Shown piece by piece: positions 26,654 to 36,747 of a stretch of DNA of 61,318 nt; position 1 is the first letter of the stretch; the number at the start of each line of letters is the position of its first letter. The notes under the pieces were generated by a model. That model searched no databases, was not told where the DNA came from, and saw nothing but the letters and a program-made list of their open reading frames with translations. The stretch is from Ensifer aridi (GTDB lineage: Bacteria > Pseudomonadota > Alphaproteobacteria > Rhizobiales > Rhizobiaceae). A program made the position numbers and the translations under genes. The stretch spans positions 1 through 61,318 of the forward strand of contig NZ_LUAV01000001.1 of NCBI RefSeq assembly GCF_002078505.1, given 5' to 3'.

Positions 26654-29609
26654 TCTGATGATGTCCTTCCGGATCGAAGAAATGATGCGAAACGACTTTT
26701 GCCTGCCACGTTTCATTGCCGACAAAGTCTACCACTTGAATTGTTTCACCGAACCTCTGAGGACCCCGCGCCAGAAGTGCCAACGCGATATTCTTTTTCA
26801 GCGCCGGCGAGTAGGTTACAGCAGACACCCACCCTTCGCCGTGTCCTTTTGTGGGAGCATTCATTGCGAACAGAAGTGAGCCCGCCCGCGCACTGGAGTC
26901 TCCGATGATTTCCAGCCCCACCAAAGAAGGCCGTGATGGATCTTCGAGTACCGGACGCTTTCGAAGTACGGAGCCGACAAATTGCTTCTTGGTGGACGCG
27001 AAGCCCTCTAAGCCGAGATCCTTCAGGGTTGTGCGCCCATCGATTTCCGACCCGGCTATGTGTCCCTTTTCAATGCGAAGGGCGCCCATGGCTTCAAGAC
27101 CGTAGGGCCTGAGATTGTATGGAACGCCAGCCGCAATAAGGGCTTCCCAGATCTCGCGGCCACGTTTGGCTGGAATAAAGAGCTCATAGGCAAGTTCACC
27201 TGAGAAGCTCATCCGGTGCAAGCGGCAAGCCACTTCAGCAATCGTGACATGAGTAAAGTGGTTGCTTGGTAGGACCTCGTTGCTTAGATCTACACCTGCG
27301 AGGGCGGCTAACACACCCCGAGATTTCGGGCCGGCAATTGCGATAGCAGCCCATTGGTCTGTGACGGAGGTCACATGGACCCTGAGGTCCCTCCATGCGG
27401 TCTGGAGGAGGTGCTCCGCGTTCGCTAGCACCTTGGCGGCGTTTGCCGTCGTTGTGGACATGAAGTAATCGTTCTCGCCCAGGCGCGCCGTCGCGCCATC
27501 GTCGAAAACGAACCCATCTTCGCGCAGCATTATGCCATATCTCAACTTGCCGGTAGGAAGCGTTTTGAAGCCATTCACATAAACGCGGTTGAGGAATTCC
27601 GCGGCGTCCGGCCCCTGCACTGCGATCTTGCCAAGCGTGGAGATATCGACGATGCCGACATGCTTGCGCACGTGGGACGCTTCGCGAATATAGGCCTCGT
27701 TGATACCCTCACCCGAGGCCGGGTAGTACCATGGACGAAGCCACAGGCCTGCATCGATCATCTCCGCGCCATTCTCTTCATGCCAACCGTGGATCGTTGA
27801 AAGCCTGATCGCTCGTAGATGACGATCCCGATCATGACCAACCAAGGTACCTAGCGCCACCGGCGTATAGGGCGGTCGGAATGTTGTCGTGCCGACGGAG
27901 GGGATGTCCATGCCGCGCAGGGTTGACATGCGGGCAAGAGCATTGAGGTTCGACGTCTTCCCCTGATCGGTTGCCATGCCTGATGTTGTATAGCGCTTGA
28001 GATGTTCGACCGAGACGTATCCTTCAAGATGGGCTTGATCGATATCGGCCAGCTTCACGTCGTGCTGAAAATCCACAAATGCTTTACCGGGAGTGCTGCC
28101 ATCTGCCTTGGTGATGACTGTCACCGGCGCAAGATTGCGGCCCCAGAAGTCAGCGTGGCCAAGTAGAGCGGGTTCTTTCCCGATGCCTCCACCAGCTTTG
28201 TGGCCCTGCAAGAGAGAATCTTTGAGCGATGGGGACCCGACGAGCGAGCCGACACATGTGAATGCCCCTCTTTCCGCTGGCGGTAGAAACGTGTCCAGTT
28301 GCCTGTCATATTGCGGCTTGCCAAAGCGCTGACTCCAAAGGTGCAGCGTCGGAGTCCAACCACCAGATACGGTGACAAGATCGCAATCAATCCGCAGGCT
28401 CCTTCCCACCGCTTTACCCTCGGGCGTAACGTAAACGACGTATGCAGCCTTTACGCATTTGCCACCCACCACCTTCAGGACCGCATGTCCGGGCCGCAGG
28501 TCAATTCCCGCCTTTCTCGCATTCTCCCCGAGTTGGGCCGGGACCTCGCGGCGCAGGTCGCAGATTGTTACCCTCGCCCCCGAGTTTGCGAGTTCGATGG
28601 CTGCGGTATATGCGCTGTCATTGTTCGTAGCCACCACGATCCGTTCGCCGGCAAGAACAGCATATCGATTCAGATAAGTACGAACAGCTGAGGTGAGCAT
28701 AACCCCGGACACATCATTGTCGGCGAAAACCATGGGTCGTTCTATCGCTCCGGTCGCTAGGATAGCCCGTTTGGTTCGCACCACCCAGTAGCGCTGCCGC
28801 GGTTTTCCCTTCTCGGGCGCGCGAATATGGTCCTGCACACGCTCCACGAGGCCGAACACCTCACAGTCATACGCTCCGAAAGCCGTGGTACGCCTCAGAA
28901 CACGAACGTTCGGAAGATCTGAAAGCTCCGCAGCGGCCTGGGCGAGCCAGACATCGGAGGGCCCGCCCGCCGGTTCGCTGAGAAGCGATCCGCCAAGGTC
29001 ACGGTCCTGCTCGACGAGTATGACGTTGTCGCCCCTGCGGCCAGCCGCGAGAGCTGCAGCGATCCCCGCGGGGCCTGCCCCTACAATCAAGACATCACAG
29101 AAGGCGTTGATCTTCTCGTAGTGGTCGGGATCACGAAGCGTTGTTCCCCGTCCCATGCCGGCCGCCTTACGGATGAACCGCTCCCAAAACATCCAGAACT
29201 TCGTCCCGCCGAAGGGACCGATGAAGGTCTTGTAGTAAAAGCCGGCGCCGAAGAAACGGGACATTAGCCCGTTGACCGCGCCAGCATCGAATTGGAGACT
29301 TGGCCACGCGTTCTGAGGTGTCGAAGTCAATCCGTCGAAGACTTCCACCATTGTGGCTTGTGCATTGGGTTCGTGGCGATCACCCTCACGAAGATGGACA
29401 AGGGCGTTAGTCTCTTCGACACCAGCTGCAACGAGACCACGCGGCCTATGATATTTGAAGCTGCGCCCGACGATCTGCTGACCGCCAGCGAGCAAAGCGG
29501 ATCCTAAAGTGTCTCCGAGATGTGCCGAAAATGACCGCTGGTCAAACTGGACGGTGACGCTAAGAGAGCGATCGATCCGTCCTCCGGTTGTAAGTCGCCG
29601 GGCCGTCAT
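26646..29609 (-). CDS. soxA: sarcosine oxidase alpha subunit
   Basis: The 987-residue protein has the full SoxA layout: an N-terminal 2Fe-2S-ferredoxin-like domain, an NAD-binding GxGxxG segment (CDVLIVGAGPAGIAAALAAG, 171-190), a second FAD/NAD domain and, from about residue 590, a GcvT-like tetrahydrofolate domain (WYYPASGEGINEAYIREASH, then VDISTLGKI). The enzyme oxidises sarcosine to glycine, passing the methyl carbon as 5,10-methylene-THF and releasing peroxide. The start overlaps soxD by 4 bp. PurU and FolD, which process that C1 unit, are encoded at 41991-43796. Confidence 0.95.
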   Translation of the reverse strand: MTARRLTTGGRIDRSLSVTVQFDQRSFSAHLGDTLGSALLAGGQQIVGRSFKYHRPRGLVAAGVEETNALVHLREGDRHEPNAQATMVEVFDGLTSTPQNAWPSLQFDAGAVNGLMSRFFGAGFYYKTFIGPFGGTKFWMFWERFIRKAAGMGRGTTLRDPDHYEKINAFCDVLIVGAGPAGIAAALAAGRRGDNVILVEQDRDLGGSLLSEPAGGPSDVWLAQAAAELSDLPNVRVLRRTTAFGAYDCEVFGLVERVQDHIRAPEKGKPRQRYWVVRTKRAILATGAIERPMVFADNDVSGVMLTSAVRTYLNRYAVLAGERIVVATNNDSAYTAAIELANSGARVTICDLRREVPAQLGENARKAGIDLRPGHAVLKVVGGKCVKAAYVVYVTPEGKAVGRSLRIDCDLVTVSGGWTPTLHLWSQRFGKPQYDRQLDTFLPPAERGAFTCVGSLVGSPSLKDSLLQGHKAGGGIGKEPALLGHADFWGRNLAPVTVITKADGSTPGKAFVDFQHDVKLADIDQAHLEGYVSVEHLKRYTTSGMATDQGKTSNLNALARMSTLRGMDIPSVGTTTFRPPYTPVALGTLVGHDRDRHLRAIRLSTIHGWHEENGAEMIDAGLWLRPWYYPASGEGINEAYIREASHVRKHVGIVDISTLGKIAVQGPDAAEFLNRVYVNGFKTLPTGKLRYGIMLREDGFVFDDGATARLGENDYFMSTTTANAAKVLANAEHLLQTAWRDLRVHVTSVTDQWAAIAIAGPKSRGVLAALAGVDLSNEVLPSNHFTHVTIAEVACRLHRMSFSGELAYELFIPAKRGREIWEALIAAGVPYNLRPYGLEAMGALRIEKGHIAGSEIDGRTTLKDLGLEGFASTKKQFVGSVLRKRPVLEDPSRPSLVGLEIIGDSSARAGSLLFAMNAPTKGHGEGWVSAVTYSPALKKNIALALLARGPQRFGETIQVVDFVGNETWQAKVVSHHFFDPEGHHQNG

Positions 29610-29872
29610 ACCGTCACCTCACGCGCAAGGAAGGAGCCAAACATCTCGTGTGTCAGTGTATCGCGTTCAACGACGATCCACTGCCTGCATCCGGCGACGT
29701 GGTGCCAATATTCTTTGTGCCGACCGCGTGGATTCTCACGAATGAACACATATTCATGCCAGACCTTGGGATCCGTCTCACTGATATCAGGGCGGCGAAC
29801 GGTTGCATCTTCGCCGTATGTAAACTCAGTTTCATCCCGCAGCCCGCAAACTGGGCAATAAATTCTCAGCAT
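29606..29872 (-). CDS. soxD: sarcosine oxidase delta subunit
   Basis: The 88-residue protein has the zinc-binding CPVC near residues 6-9 and HHVAGCRQW downstream, with the conserved WHEYVFIRENPRG core of SoxD. It overlaps soxA by 4 bp and lies 9 bp after soxB. Confidence 0.94.
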   Translation of the reverse strand: MLRIYCPVCGLRDETEFTYGEDATVRRPDISETDPKVWHEYVFIRENPRGRHKEYWHHVAGCRQWIVVERDTLTHEMFGSFLAREVTV

Positions 29873-29881
29873 GTTTGAACC

Positions 29882-31138
29882 TCATTGGGCCTTCGGATAC
29901 GGGCCGGCGCCCGTCTCGTCGATCTGATAGCCACGCTCGAAGCGGCTCAGCGTAAACTCAGCGCTGTCCGGATGTGGTTCTCCCTTGGCGATGGTCCAGG
30001 CAAAGCAATATCCTGAGGCAGGTGTCGCTTTGAAGCCACCGTAGTTCCAGCCACCGTTCAGCCAGAGGCCCTCGATGGGCATTTTGCCGATGATGGGAGA
30101 ACCGTCCATCGTCATATCCACTGCACCGGCCCAGTGGCGCAGCAAACGCAGACGCGACAGCGACGGCATGAGGGCTATGGCGCTTTGGAGCGTGTGTTCG
30201 ACGATGGGCAGTCCACCGCGTTGCGCATAGGAGTTAAACCCGTCGAGATCACCGCCGAGTACCAGGCCGCCCTTATCGGACTGGCTGATATAGAAATGCG
30301 CGCCCCCGTAGATGATCACATGGTCAACGAGCGGTTTCAGTGGCTCTGTGACAAAGGCTTGGAGCAGGTGGGTTTCGATGGGCAGGCGCAATCCTGCCTT
30401 GCTGGCCAAATGGCTGGTATGGCCGGCAACTGCAAGGGCCACCTTATTTGCGCGGATCGGCCCGCGTGTGGTTTCGACCCCAACGATTTTGTCCGTTTCC
30501 CAGATATATCCGAGCACCTCACATTGCTGGATAATGTCGACGCCTTGTTTGTCGGCCCCGCGCGCGTACCCCCATGCGACCGCGTCATGACGCGCTGTGC
30601 CAGCTCGGCTTTGTAGGAATGCACCATAAATCGGAAACCGCGCGCTTGCGGAGTAGTCCAGGAAAGGAAGCCGCTTCTTTATTTCTGCGCGATCGAAAAA
30701 TTCTGCATCAATACCGTTTGCCCGCATCACATTTGCGCGGCGCCGTAGGGCATCCCCCTGTCCCGGCGAATGGAAAACATAGTAGTAGCCACGCTGCGAC
30801 AACATGACATTGTAGTTCAGATCTTGACTAAGATTCTCCCACATCTGCACCGATCGCTCGTAGAACTCAGTGTTGCCGGGCATCATGTAGTTTGAGCGTA
30901 CGATGGTGGTGTTGCGGCCAGTATTGCCGCCACCGAGCCAACCCTTTTCCAGGACAGCAACGTTGCGAATCCCATGCTCCTTAGCCAAATAGTAGGCGGT
31001 GGCAAGTCCGTGACCACCGCCACCCACGATCACGACGTCGTAACTTGGCTTCGGCGCCGGATCGCGCCAGGCACGCGGCCAATGCTTGTTCCCCAACAAT
31101 CCATGGCGTAGGATGGAAAGGGCGGAATAGTGGCTCAT
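29882..31138 (-). CDS. soxB: sarcosine oxidase beta subunit
   Basis: The 418-residue flavoprotein starts MSHYSALSILRHGLLGNKHW, the usual SoxB N-terminus, then DVVIVGGGGHGLATAYYLA (34-52) for FAD and GWLGGGNTGRNTT. SoxB also holds the covalent FMN and the substrate site. ATG 31138 is chosen over 31237 because GAGGAG precedes it and relatives begin here. It heads soxBDAG. The nearest shared operator (31512) is about 370 bp upstream, inside a decayed regulator block. Confidence 0.95.
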   Translation of the reverse strand: MSHYSALSILRHGLLGNKHWPRAWRDPAPKPSYDVVIVGGGGHGLATAYYLAKEHGIRNVAVLEKGWLGGGNTGRNTTIVRSNYMMPGNTEFYERSVQMWENLSQDLNYNVMLSQRGYYYVFHSPGQGDALRRRANVMRANGIDAEFFDRAEIKKRLPFLDYSASARFPIYGAFLQSRAGTARHDAVAWGYARGADKQGVDIIQQCEVLGYIWETDKIVGVETTRGPIRANKVALAVAGHTSHLASKAGLRLPIETHLLQAFVTEPLKPLVDHVIIYGGAHFYISQSDKGGLVLGGDLDGFNSYAQRGGLPIVEHTLQSAIALMPSLSRLRLLRHWAGAVDMTMDGSPIIGKMPIEGLWLNGGWNYGGFKATPASGYCFAWTIAKGEPHPDSAEFTLSRFERGYQIDETGAGPYPKAQ

Positions 31139-31237
31139 GTAAACTCCTCGCAAAAATCGAACTCTTGTCGGCTTCAAGAGCATTCGCCGTAGCTTCAGAC
31201 GCGGTTGCGATCGTTGCGACACGATACCGTCGAACAA

Positions 31238-31468
31238 TTCAGCAGTTGCAGTGGAGCAGAAGGCAGCTCTTGCTATCCATTACCCGCCGTACGAGGGTTC
31301 CAGAACCGAGACCAGTTTGCCACAGAGCCGACGTTGTCACGAAGATCGGTTCAATGAAATTGATGGCCCCACCCGCGTTGTCAGCATCTCAAAGTAGCGC
31401 CTGGTCTGTGCAGTGAGCTCACTACAGCTCATCCCCTTGAGCTGGGCTGGATTTCAAAAGTTTGGATG
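31238..31468. other. region between soxB and the decayed regulator block
   Basis: No recognised gene. It may contain the actual sox promoter or the remains of whatever once linked the operator at 31512 to soxB. Confidence 0.35.
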
Positions 31469-31722
31469 CTCCTCCCAAAGCCTAGTTTTCGAGATGATAA
31501 GATGGCGCCGTGCGTGGCGTAAAGCTAAATTTCGCTCACCAAATGCAACTAATGTACAGCACTTTGCTCCCTCGAAATAGACAAATTGCGTGAAGCTGAC
31601 ATTGACGATTCCGACAGACCGCTATTTGCAATGATGGTGGGGATGGGCGAAGCCAGTGCGGTGCCTGCAGAGAAGCTGCAGGTCTCGAAGGGGACAATTC
31701 AGAAACGCCTCGATCGCTCGTA
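31469..31722. repeat. duplicated promoter/regulator block, decayed copy
   Basis: These bases resemble 39493-39754 nearly throughout: shared CTCCTCCCA start, the operator, an AATGTRCAGCA stretch and the first third of an Lrp-type gene ending in CGCCTCGATCGCT. The other copy is intact and drives a living regulator and a peptide-transporter operon. Confidence 0.7.
31512..31536 (-). promoter_or_regulatory. shared operator, copy 3, in the block facing soxBDAG
   Basis: GCGTGGCGTAAAGCT is followed by AAATTTCGCT. It has the GCGTAAAGCT core of the other copies; the flanking GCAAA and TTTGCT are changed at a few bases. It lies between the dead regulator gene and soxBDAG. Confidence 0.5.
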
Positions 31723-31740
31723 CTCACTGGCGTGGTTCGT
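31587..31740 (+). pseudogene. Lrp/AsnC regulator remnant
   Basis: The frame reads IDDSDRPLFAM, later VPAEKLQVSKGTIQKRLDR, parallel to MDDFDRQLIAL and LAEKLEVSRGTIQKRLDR of the intact regulator at 39632. The initiating ATG has become ATT, and homology stops right after the helix-turn-helix at 31720, so the ligand-binding RAM domain is gone. A truncated HTH peptide could be made only from a poor TTG start. Confidence 0.7.
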
Positions 31741-32311
31741 CGATGACTGCCTCTATTGGCGGACGCGCGCGGCCGATCTCGCTTGTGTTGCGACAGACAC
31801 ACGGAGCATGCTGCGGTAACCTTCAGCCCAGTTCAGCCTGGTGGCGCGAGCAGCAACCTAACCGATAGGATGGCAAGCACCTCCATGAGCAGTTGGCAGA
31901 CGAGGAATGCCATGTCTCTACAGGCAGCGATGCAACCTTAACCGCGGCAAAAATGGGATCACGTCCTTCTAGAACGATGTAGACATCGTCGGTCAAGCCT
32001 GAACTCTCAAAAAGACTACTGCGGCGCTGCGGCCTCCTCCAGAGCTCCAGAGACGACACGCCGTGTTTCTGTGCTCTCTCGCCCCATCGGCTAATCCCTA
32101 CACCTGGTCTCGCCACTTCCCCACGGTCTTTCATCGGTACCTTACCGCCTACGGGGTGCCGTGGCTGAAGCCTTCGGTCGCTGTAGCTCAGCTCGAACGG
32201 CTGCGTCCTCTTGGCGCTGCCATGAAGAAATTTGCCCGTAGAGTTCACTATATGGCGGCGACAACAATATGCCACTGTGGGACTTAGTGCCTAGCACCTA
32301 ATGCGGCACCG
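31741..32311. other. gene-free stretch next to the amidase gene
   Basis: About 570 bp with scattered short frames on both strands, none of which I recognise. Probably debris of the truncated regulator neighbourhood plus the 3' end of the amidase operon. Confidence 0.35.
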
Positions 32312-33748
32312 TCAGTTGTTCCCCGCCCAGATTCTCGGTCGACGGTGACCCCATGGTCTTGCCTCCCCTAGATCCCGTGCCACACGCACCAGCGTTGCCT
32401 CATCCCCAAAACGGCCGACGATCTGAATGCCGATCGGTAGTTCGGCAGCGCTTTCTGCTAAGGGCAAACTGACCGAAGGTTGGCCAGTCACATTGAATAC
32501 GCCGAGGTGAGCACCTTCCTGATATTCGGCTTGCATAAATTCTTCTACCGAGGTTGTCTCATTGGTCAGAGTGTCATTTCCGCCATGCGGCCGGGCAGCA
32601 ATGGACATCACTGGAGTCAAGAGTATGTCGAAGGCATTGATTGCCTCGCCCACGTTGAGCCGCATCCGGCGGATGGCGTCGTGTACTTCGGTCGAGCGCG
32701 AGAGTGGCTGCTTCTGGGCACGTTGATAGAGTTTCAGATTAACCGGCTCCACGGTGTCTGCACTGATGGGGCGCCCCAACACGCCCGCTGCTATTTCAAG
32801 TGATCTAGCGCCGAGATCTGACACGCCGAGCATGATTTCAATTAGTTCTTCGAACTTATATGGCGGTTCAATCTCGGTGACAGCATGTCCCATTTCTTCG
32901 AGAAGTGACGCGGTCATCTCGACTGCCTGTAAGATTTCCGGCTCGAGATCTACGGGCCCCCACTTTGTCATGGCAAGCCCAACCCGGAGCTTGCCCGTGG
33001 GCCGTGAAAGTTCCTCTATGTAGGGGCGGCCGGGCTGGACGATGACGAACGGATCACCGACTTCGGAACCTGAAAAAGCATCCAGCGCCGCCGCCATGTC
33101 GCGTACCGTTCGACATAGAACAAATTCCCTACTTAAACCAAACCATCCGTCCTGACGGTCCGGGCCCCCGGAGATGCGTCCACGGGAGGGGTTCAGCCCA
33201 ACAAGGCCGCACCAAGCCGCTGGTTGTCGAATTGAGCCGCCACCGTCGCTGGCATGCGCAATTGGAGTAATACCTGCCGCCACTGACGCTGCCGCCCCTC
33301 CAGATGACCCGCTTGCAGAACGATTCAGATTCCACGGATTGCAAGTGATTCCGTTCAGAATTGTCTCGGTCATTCCGGACATACCAAATTCAGGCGTTGC
33401 TGTTCTTCCGACAGTCCGTAGCCCGGCTTCCCGAGCCCGTCTGTAGAAATGGCTTTCACGGGTGGGGCGATAGCCCCTGAATAGTCTACTTCCTTGTTCC
33501 TGTAGGCGACCAGCTTCCGCCGATCCGATGTCCTTCCGCAGGAAGGGAACGCCTGCAAACAATCCATTGTCCACGCCAGCTATGGTCTCAGCATCTTCGT
33601 AAAACTCAATGACGGCGTTGATGCGCGGATTGACCAGGTCATGAGCTTCCCTCGCCAAGGACGTCAGTTCTACAGCAGTCACCTCTCCGGCCCTCACGAG
33701 AGAGGCCAGACCTGTCGCATCATAGTTGACATATTCATCTAAGCGCAT
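32312..33748 (-). CDS. amidase signature family hydrolase
   Basis: The 478-residue protein has the full Ser-cisSer-Lys triad context of the amidase family: FLRKDIGS (Lys72), GSSGGAAAS (Ser148-149) and DGGGSIRQPAAWCG (nucleophile Ser172). Such enzymes hydrolyse a carboxamide to acid and ammonia or amine. ATG 33748 is preferred because AAGAAGGG stands 9-10 bases before it and only 1 base before the alternative ATG at 33757. It lies 68 bp after the second peptide transporter's last ATPase and is probably the final gene of that operon, hence likely to act on the imported compound. Confidence 0.9.
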   Translation of the reverse strand: MRLDEYVNYDATGLASLVRAGEVTAVELTSLAREAHDLVNPRINAVIEFYEDAETIAGVDNGLFAGVPFLRKDIGSAEAGRLQEQGSRLFRGYRPTRESHFYRRAREAGLRTVGRTATPEFGMSGMTETILNGITCNPWNLNRSASGSSGGAAASVAAGITPIAHASDGGGSIRQPAAWCGLVGLNPSRGRISGGPDRQDGWFGLSREFVLCRTVRDMAAALDAFSGSEVGDPFVIVQPGRPYIEELSRPTGKLRVGLAMTKWGPVDLEPEILQAVEMTASLLEEMGHAVTEIEPPYKFEELIEIMLGVSDLGARSLEIAAGVLGRPISADTVEPVNLKLYQRAQKQPLSRSTEVHDAIRRMRLNVGEAINAFDILLTPVMSIAARPHGGNDTLTNETTSVEEFMQAEYQEGAHLGVFNVTGQPSVSLPLAESAAELPIGIQIVGRFGDEATLVRVARDLGEARPWGHRRPRIWAGNN

Positions 33749-33816
33749 CGCGACCATCCCTTCTTAGTTTGGTTGGCGTGCTTTCCCGCCCAAATGACGG
33801 GTATTGATTAGCGCTG

Positions 33817-34818
33817 TTACCGCTCTGCCAGCCAGCACGCGGACATGTGGTGAGGCCCGACTTCGATGGCCGGCGGCTCCTCCACCTTGCAGCGGTCGAA
33901 GGCAAGGGGGCAACGCGGATGGAAACGACACCCGTTCGGCAAGCGCGCGGCGCTTGGAACCTCGCCCTGCAATGCCGGAACCCCCGGGCGAGCTGCGCCG
34001 CCAATCTGAGGCGTGGCGTTTAATAGAGCGACTGTATAGGGATGCCGAGGTTTGAACGTGATGTCATCGGCGCTGCCGATCTCGACCAGCTTTCCAAGAT
34101 AAAGGACAGCAATCCTGTCAGCGATCAACCATGCGAGCGGCAAGTCGTGGGTAATGAACAGCAGCGCCATGTTGTGTCTGTCGCGCAGGTCAACAAGGAC
34201 TTGAAGAATTTGTGCCCGTATCGAAACATCGAGCATGGACACGGGCTCGTCGGCGACAATAAGCTCCGGTTTTACGGCAAGCGCTCCGGCAATTACGACG
34301 CGCTGTCGCTGCCCGCCAGATAGCTCATGTGGAAAACGGGCGAAGAAATCACCGGGAGGATTAAGCCCGGCGGCCGCAAGCGCTTCGCTAACCCGCTCTG
34401 AAAGTTGAGCATCGTTGTCTACCAGCCGCAATGAGCGCAGCGGTTCCGCCACGATGTCGAACGTCGTGTGCCGCGGATTGAGCGCCTGATAGGCGTCCTG
34501 GAAGATCATTTGCACGTGATGCCGATAAGAGCGTAGGGCCGAGGAGCTTCTTTGCGAGGTCATGTCGCGGCCCTCGAACAGCAATCTGCCGCCTGTTGGC
34601 TGCGAAAGTTTGGTGATGACGCGGCCCACCGTCGACTTGCCGCTTCCCGATTCCCCAACCAGAGCGACGATCTCGCCACGCCCGACGTTGAGGTCAAGCC
34701 CGTCCACGGCGCGCACGGCGCCGCAAGGCCTACCCAGCATGCGATCGAAGAGCCCACCCTGAATCGGGAAGTGGACCTGCAGGTTCTCCAGACGCAGGAT
34801 ATCCGAGGAGTCACGCAT
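33817..34818 (-). CDS. peptide ABC transporter ATPase, DppF type (system 2)
   Basis: A 333-residue ATPase with Walker [16 protein letters not shown], signature [15 protein letters not shown], Walker [13 protein letters not shown] and a C-terminal oligopeptide domain with the [14 protein letters not shown] cysteine motif. ATG 34818 overlaps the preceding ATPase gene by 8 bp and fits the family start; the longer frame from 34986 would overlap it by far more. It pairs with the DppD-type protein. Confidence 0.92.
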   Translation of the reverse strand: MRDSSDILRLENLQVHFPIQGGLFDRMLGRPCGAVRAVDGLDLNVGRGEIVALVGESGSGKSTVGRVITKLSQPTGGRLLFEGRDMTSQRSSSALRSYRHHVQMIFQDAYQALNPRHTTFDIVAEPLRSLRLVDNDAQLSERVSEALAAAGLNPPGDFFARFPHELSGGQRQRVVIAGALAVKPELIVADEPVSMLDVSIRAQILQVLVDLRDRHNMALLFITHDLPLAWLIADRIAVLYLGKLVEIGSADDITFKPRHPYTVALLNATPQIGGAARPGVPALQGEVPSAARLPNGCRFHPRCPLAFDRCKVEEPPAIEVGPHHMSACWLAER

Positions 34819-35818
34819 GAACCGTAACCATGTTTTCTTGCAACGGCGGGTGAAGATGACAGGCGACCCGTCCATGCCCAAACCGACCAAGTCGAGGGAC
34901 TTCAGTTGTGCAAACCGACATGGTCGACGGGCAGCGTGGATGGAACGCGCAGCCCGACGGTCGATTGACCAAGTTGGGGGGATCACCGGGAATTGGCCGT
35001 ATCATCTTTTTGCCGTTCGCAGGGTTCGGGATCGAGGCGATCAGAAGTTTGGTGTATGGGTGCTTAGGCTCGGCGAAGATTTCGGCGACAGTGCCGTCCT
35101 CGACGACCCGGCCGGAGTACATGATCATCACGCGATCACAAGATTCAGCCACCACAGAGAGATCGTGGGTGATCAAAATAAGGGCAAGGTTAAGCTGGGA
35201 TCGCAGATCCCGTAGCAGCTTCAGGATCTGAGCCTGTGTAATGACGTCGAGCGCCGTGGTGGGCTCGTCACCTACAATGATGGAGGGGCGACATGCGAGC
35301 GCCATGGCAATCATCACCCTCTGACGCATGCCGCCCGACAACTCGTGGGGATAGGCTACGCCGCGATCCGCCGGAATACCGACGAGTTCGAGCAGCTCAA
35401 TTGCCCGCGCCGTCGCCTCGCCACGCGTCATCCCGAGCTTCAGAATGCACGGCTCAGCGATTTGCTTGGTAATGCGGTGAACGGGATTAAGCGCATTCAT
35501 CGCGCCCTGAAAGACAACGGACGTCTCGCTCCAGCGATGCGGCCGCATGGCGGCATCGTCATCGATAGGCAGTCGCTGTCCCCGATAGTGTACTTGGCCG
35601 CCGCTGACTCGCGCGTTGGGGGATAAGAGACCCGCAATTGCCATTGCCGTCGTAGTCTTCCCACTCCCCGATTCACCGACAAGGGCGACTGCCTCACCGG
35701 TTCGAAGTTCGAAGCTTACGCCATCGATCGCTCTCAATGGATCGCCCTTGAGTCCATAGTCGACAGAGAGCCCGTCGACTCTGAGAAGCGGTTCCTTGTC
35801 TGGGAACGAGTTTGTCAT
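34811..35818 (-). CDS. peptide ABC transporter ATPase, DppD type (system 2)
   Basis: A 335-residue ATPase with Walker [17 protein letters not shown], signature LSGGMRQRVMIAMAL, Walker B IIVGDEPTTALD and the C-terminal CAFHPRCPSTMSVC motif of oligopeptide-type ATPases. Its ATG overlaps the DppC-type stop by 4 bp. Confidence 0.93.
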   Translation of the reverse strand: MTNSFPDKEPLLRVDGLSVDYGLKGDPLRAIDGVSFELRTGEAVALVGESGSGKTTTAMAIAGLLSPNARVSGGQVHYRGQRLPIDDDAAMRPHRWSETSVVFQGAMNALNPVHRITKQIAEPCILKLGMTRGEATARAIELLELVGIPADRGVAYPHELSGGMRQRVMIAMALACRPSIIVGDEPTTALDVITQAQILKLLRDLRSQLNLALILITHDLSVVAESCDRVMIMYSGRVVEDGTVAEIFAEPKHPYTKLLIASIPNPANGKKMIRPIPGDPPNLVNRPSGCAFHPRCPSTMSVCTTEVPRLGRFGHGRVACHLHPPLQENMVTVHA

Positions 35819-36747
35819 GGGATCGCCCTGCGCCGTGGATTGAATGTGTCGTCGAGGGCATTACCGATCAGGACAAAACTAAGCGATACCATGAGCGCAC
35901 ATACTCCAGGAGCGCCAAGATACCACCAGGCTCCAGCACTGGCCGCTCCGGCGCGTTGGGCGAGTGAAAGCAAAGTGCCCCATGAAGGCTGCAACGGATC
36001 GCCGAGTCCGAGGAATGAGAGTGAAGTCTCGATATAGATCGCACCCGCGACGACTAGAGCTCCGTTGGCTGCAATTTGCGGCACGAGATTGGGAAGGATG
36101 TGGCGCACCATAATGCTAAGATTGCTGCTGCCCACCACCCGTGCACGATCAATAAACGTTCGTTCCTTAATTGATAGCGTTTGGCTGCGAACGATGCGTG
36201 CGACGAATGACCAGCTTGTCATCCCGATAACGGTAATAATTACAAAAAGAGAAAGACGGAAACCGAGAATATATCCACTGCGCCCCATCACCTCGAGAAC
36301 CACGGGCGTGATGATCAGCGCCAGTACAAATGATGGCATAACAAAAAAGAAATCTGTGATGCGCATCAACCAAGTGTCAACCCAACCGCCAAAGTAACCT
36401 GAGGCCATGCCAACCGTACTGCCGACGACGAGGCTAATCACTGTCGCCAGCAGCGCGATTGTGAGTGATATCCGCGCACCATGAACGATTAGATTGAGCA
36501 CGTCCCGCCCAACCTCGTCGGTTCCCAGCAGATGCTGGCCTGATGGTGGCGCCAAGAAGTCGCCAGTTGCATTGATCGCAGTCTGGAGCGGCCCTACCAG
36601 CATGTTAGGCATCGCTGCCACAATAAGAAAGAACACCAAACATACGAGACCTACTTGAGCGCCGCGATCCCTAAGAAATTGTCCCAGAAAACGTTTTACC
36701 GCTCGCGTCCGGCCTCGTGGGGGATATTTGACAATATTTTCCGTCAT
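35815..36747 (-). CDS. peptide ABC transporter permease, DppC type (system 2)
   Basis: A 310-residue permease with GQHLLGTDEVGRDVLNLIVHG near residues 70-90 (the DppC entry motif), about six membrane helices and an EAA-type loop (DRARVVGSSNLSIMVRHILPN). The preceding permease gene ends directly at its start. Confidence 0.92.
   Translation of the reverse strand: MTENIVKYPPRGRTRAVKRFLGQFLRDRGAQVGLVCLVFFLIVAAMPNMLVGPLQTAINATGDFLAPPSGQHLLGTDEVGRDVLNLIVHGARISLTIALLATVISLVVGSTVGMASGYFGGWVDTWLMRITDFFFVMPSFVLALIITPVVLEVMGRSGYILGFRLSLFVIITVIGMTSWSFVARIVRSQTLSIKERTFIDRARVVGSSNLSIMVRHILPNLVPQIAANGALVVAGAIYIETSLSFLGLGDPLQPSWGTLLSLAQRAGAASAGAWWYLGAPGVCALMVSLSFVLIGNALDDTFNPRRRAIP

Noticed and set aside
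28093..28332. Plus-strand open frames across soxA and the transporters
   Set aside because: They are shadows of well-supported minus-strand genes with strong family motifs.
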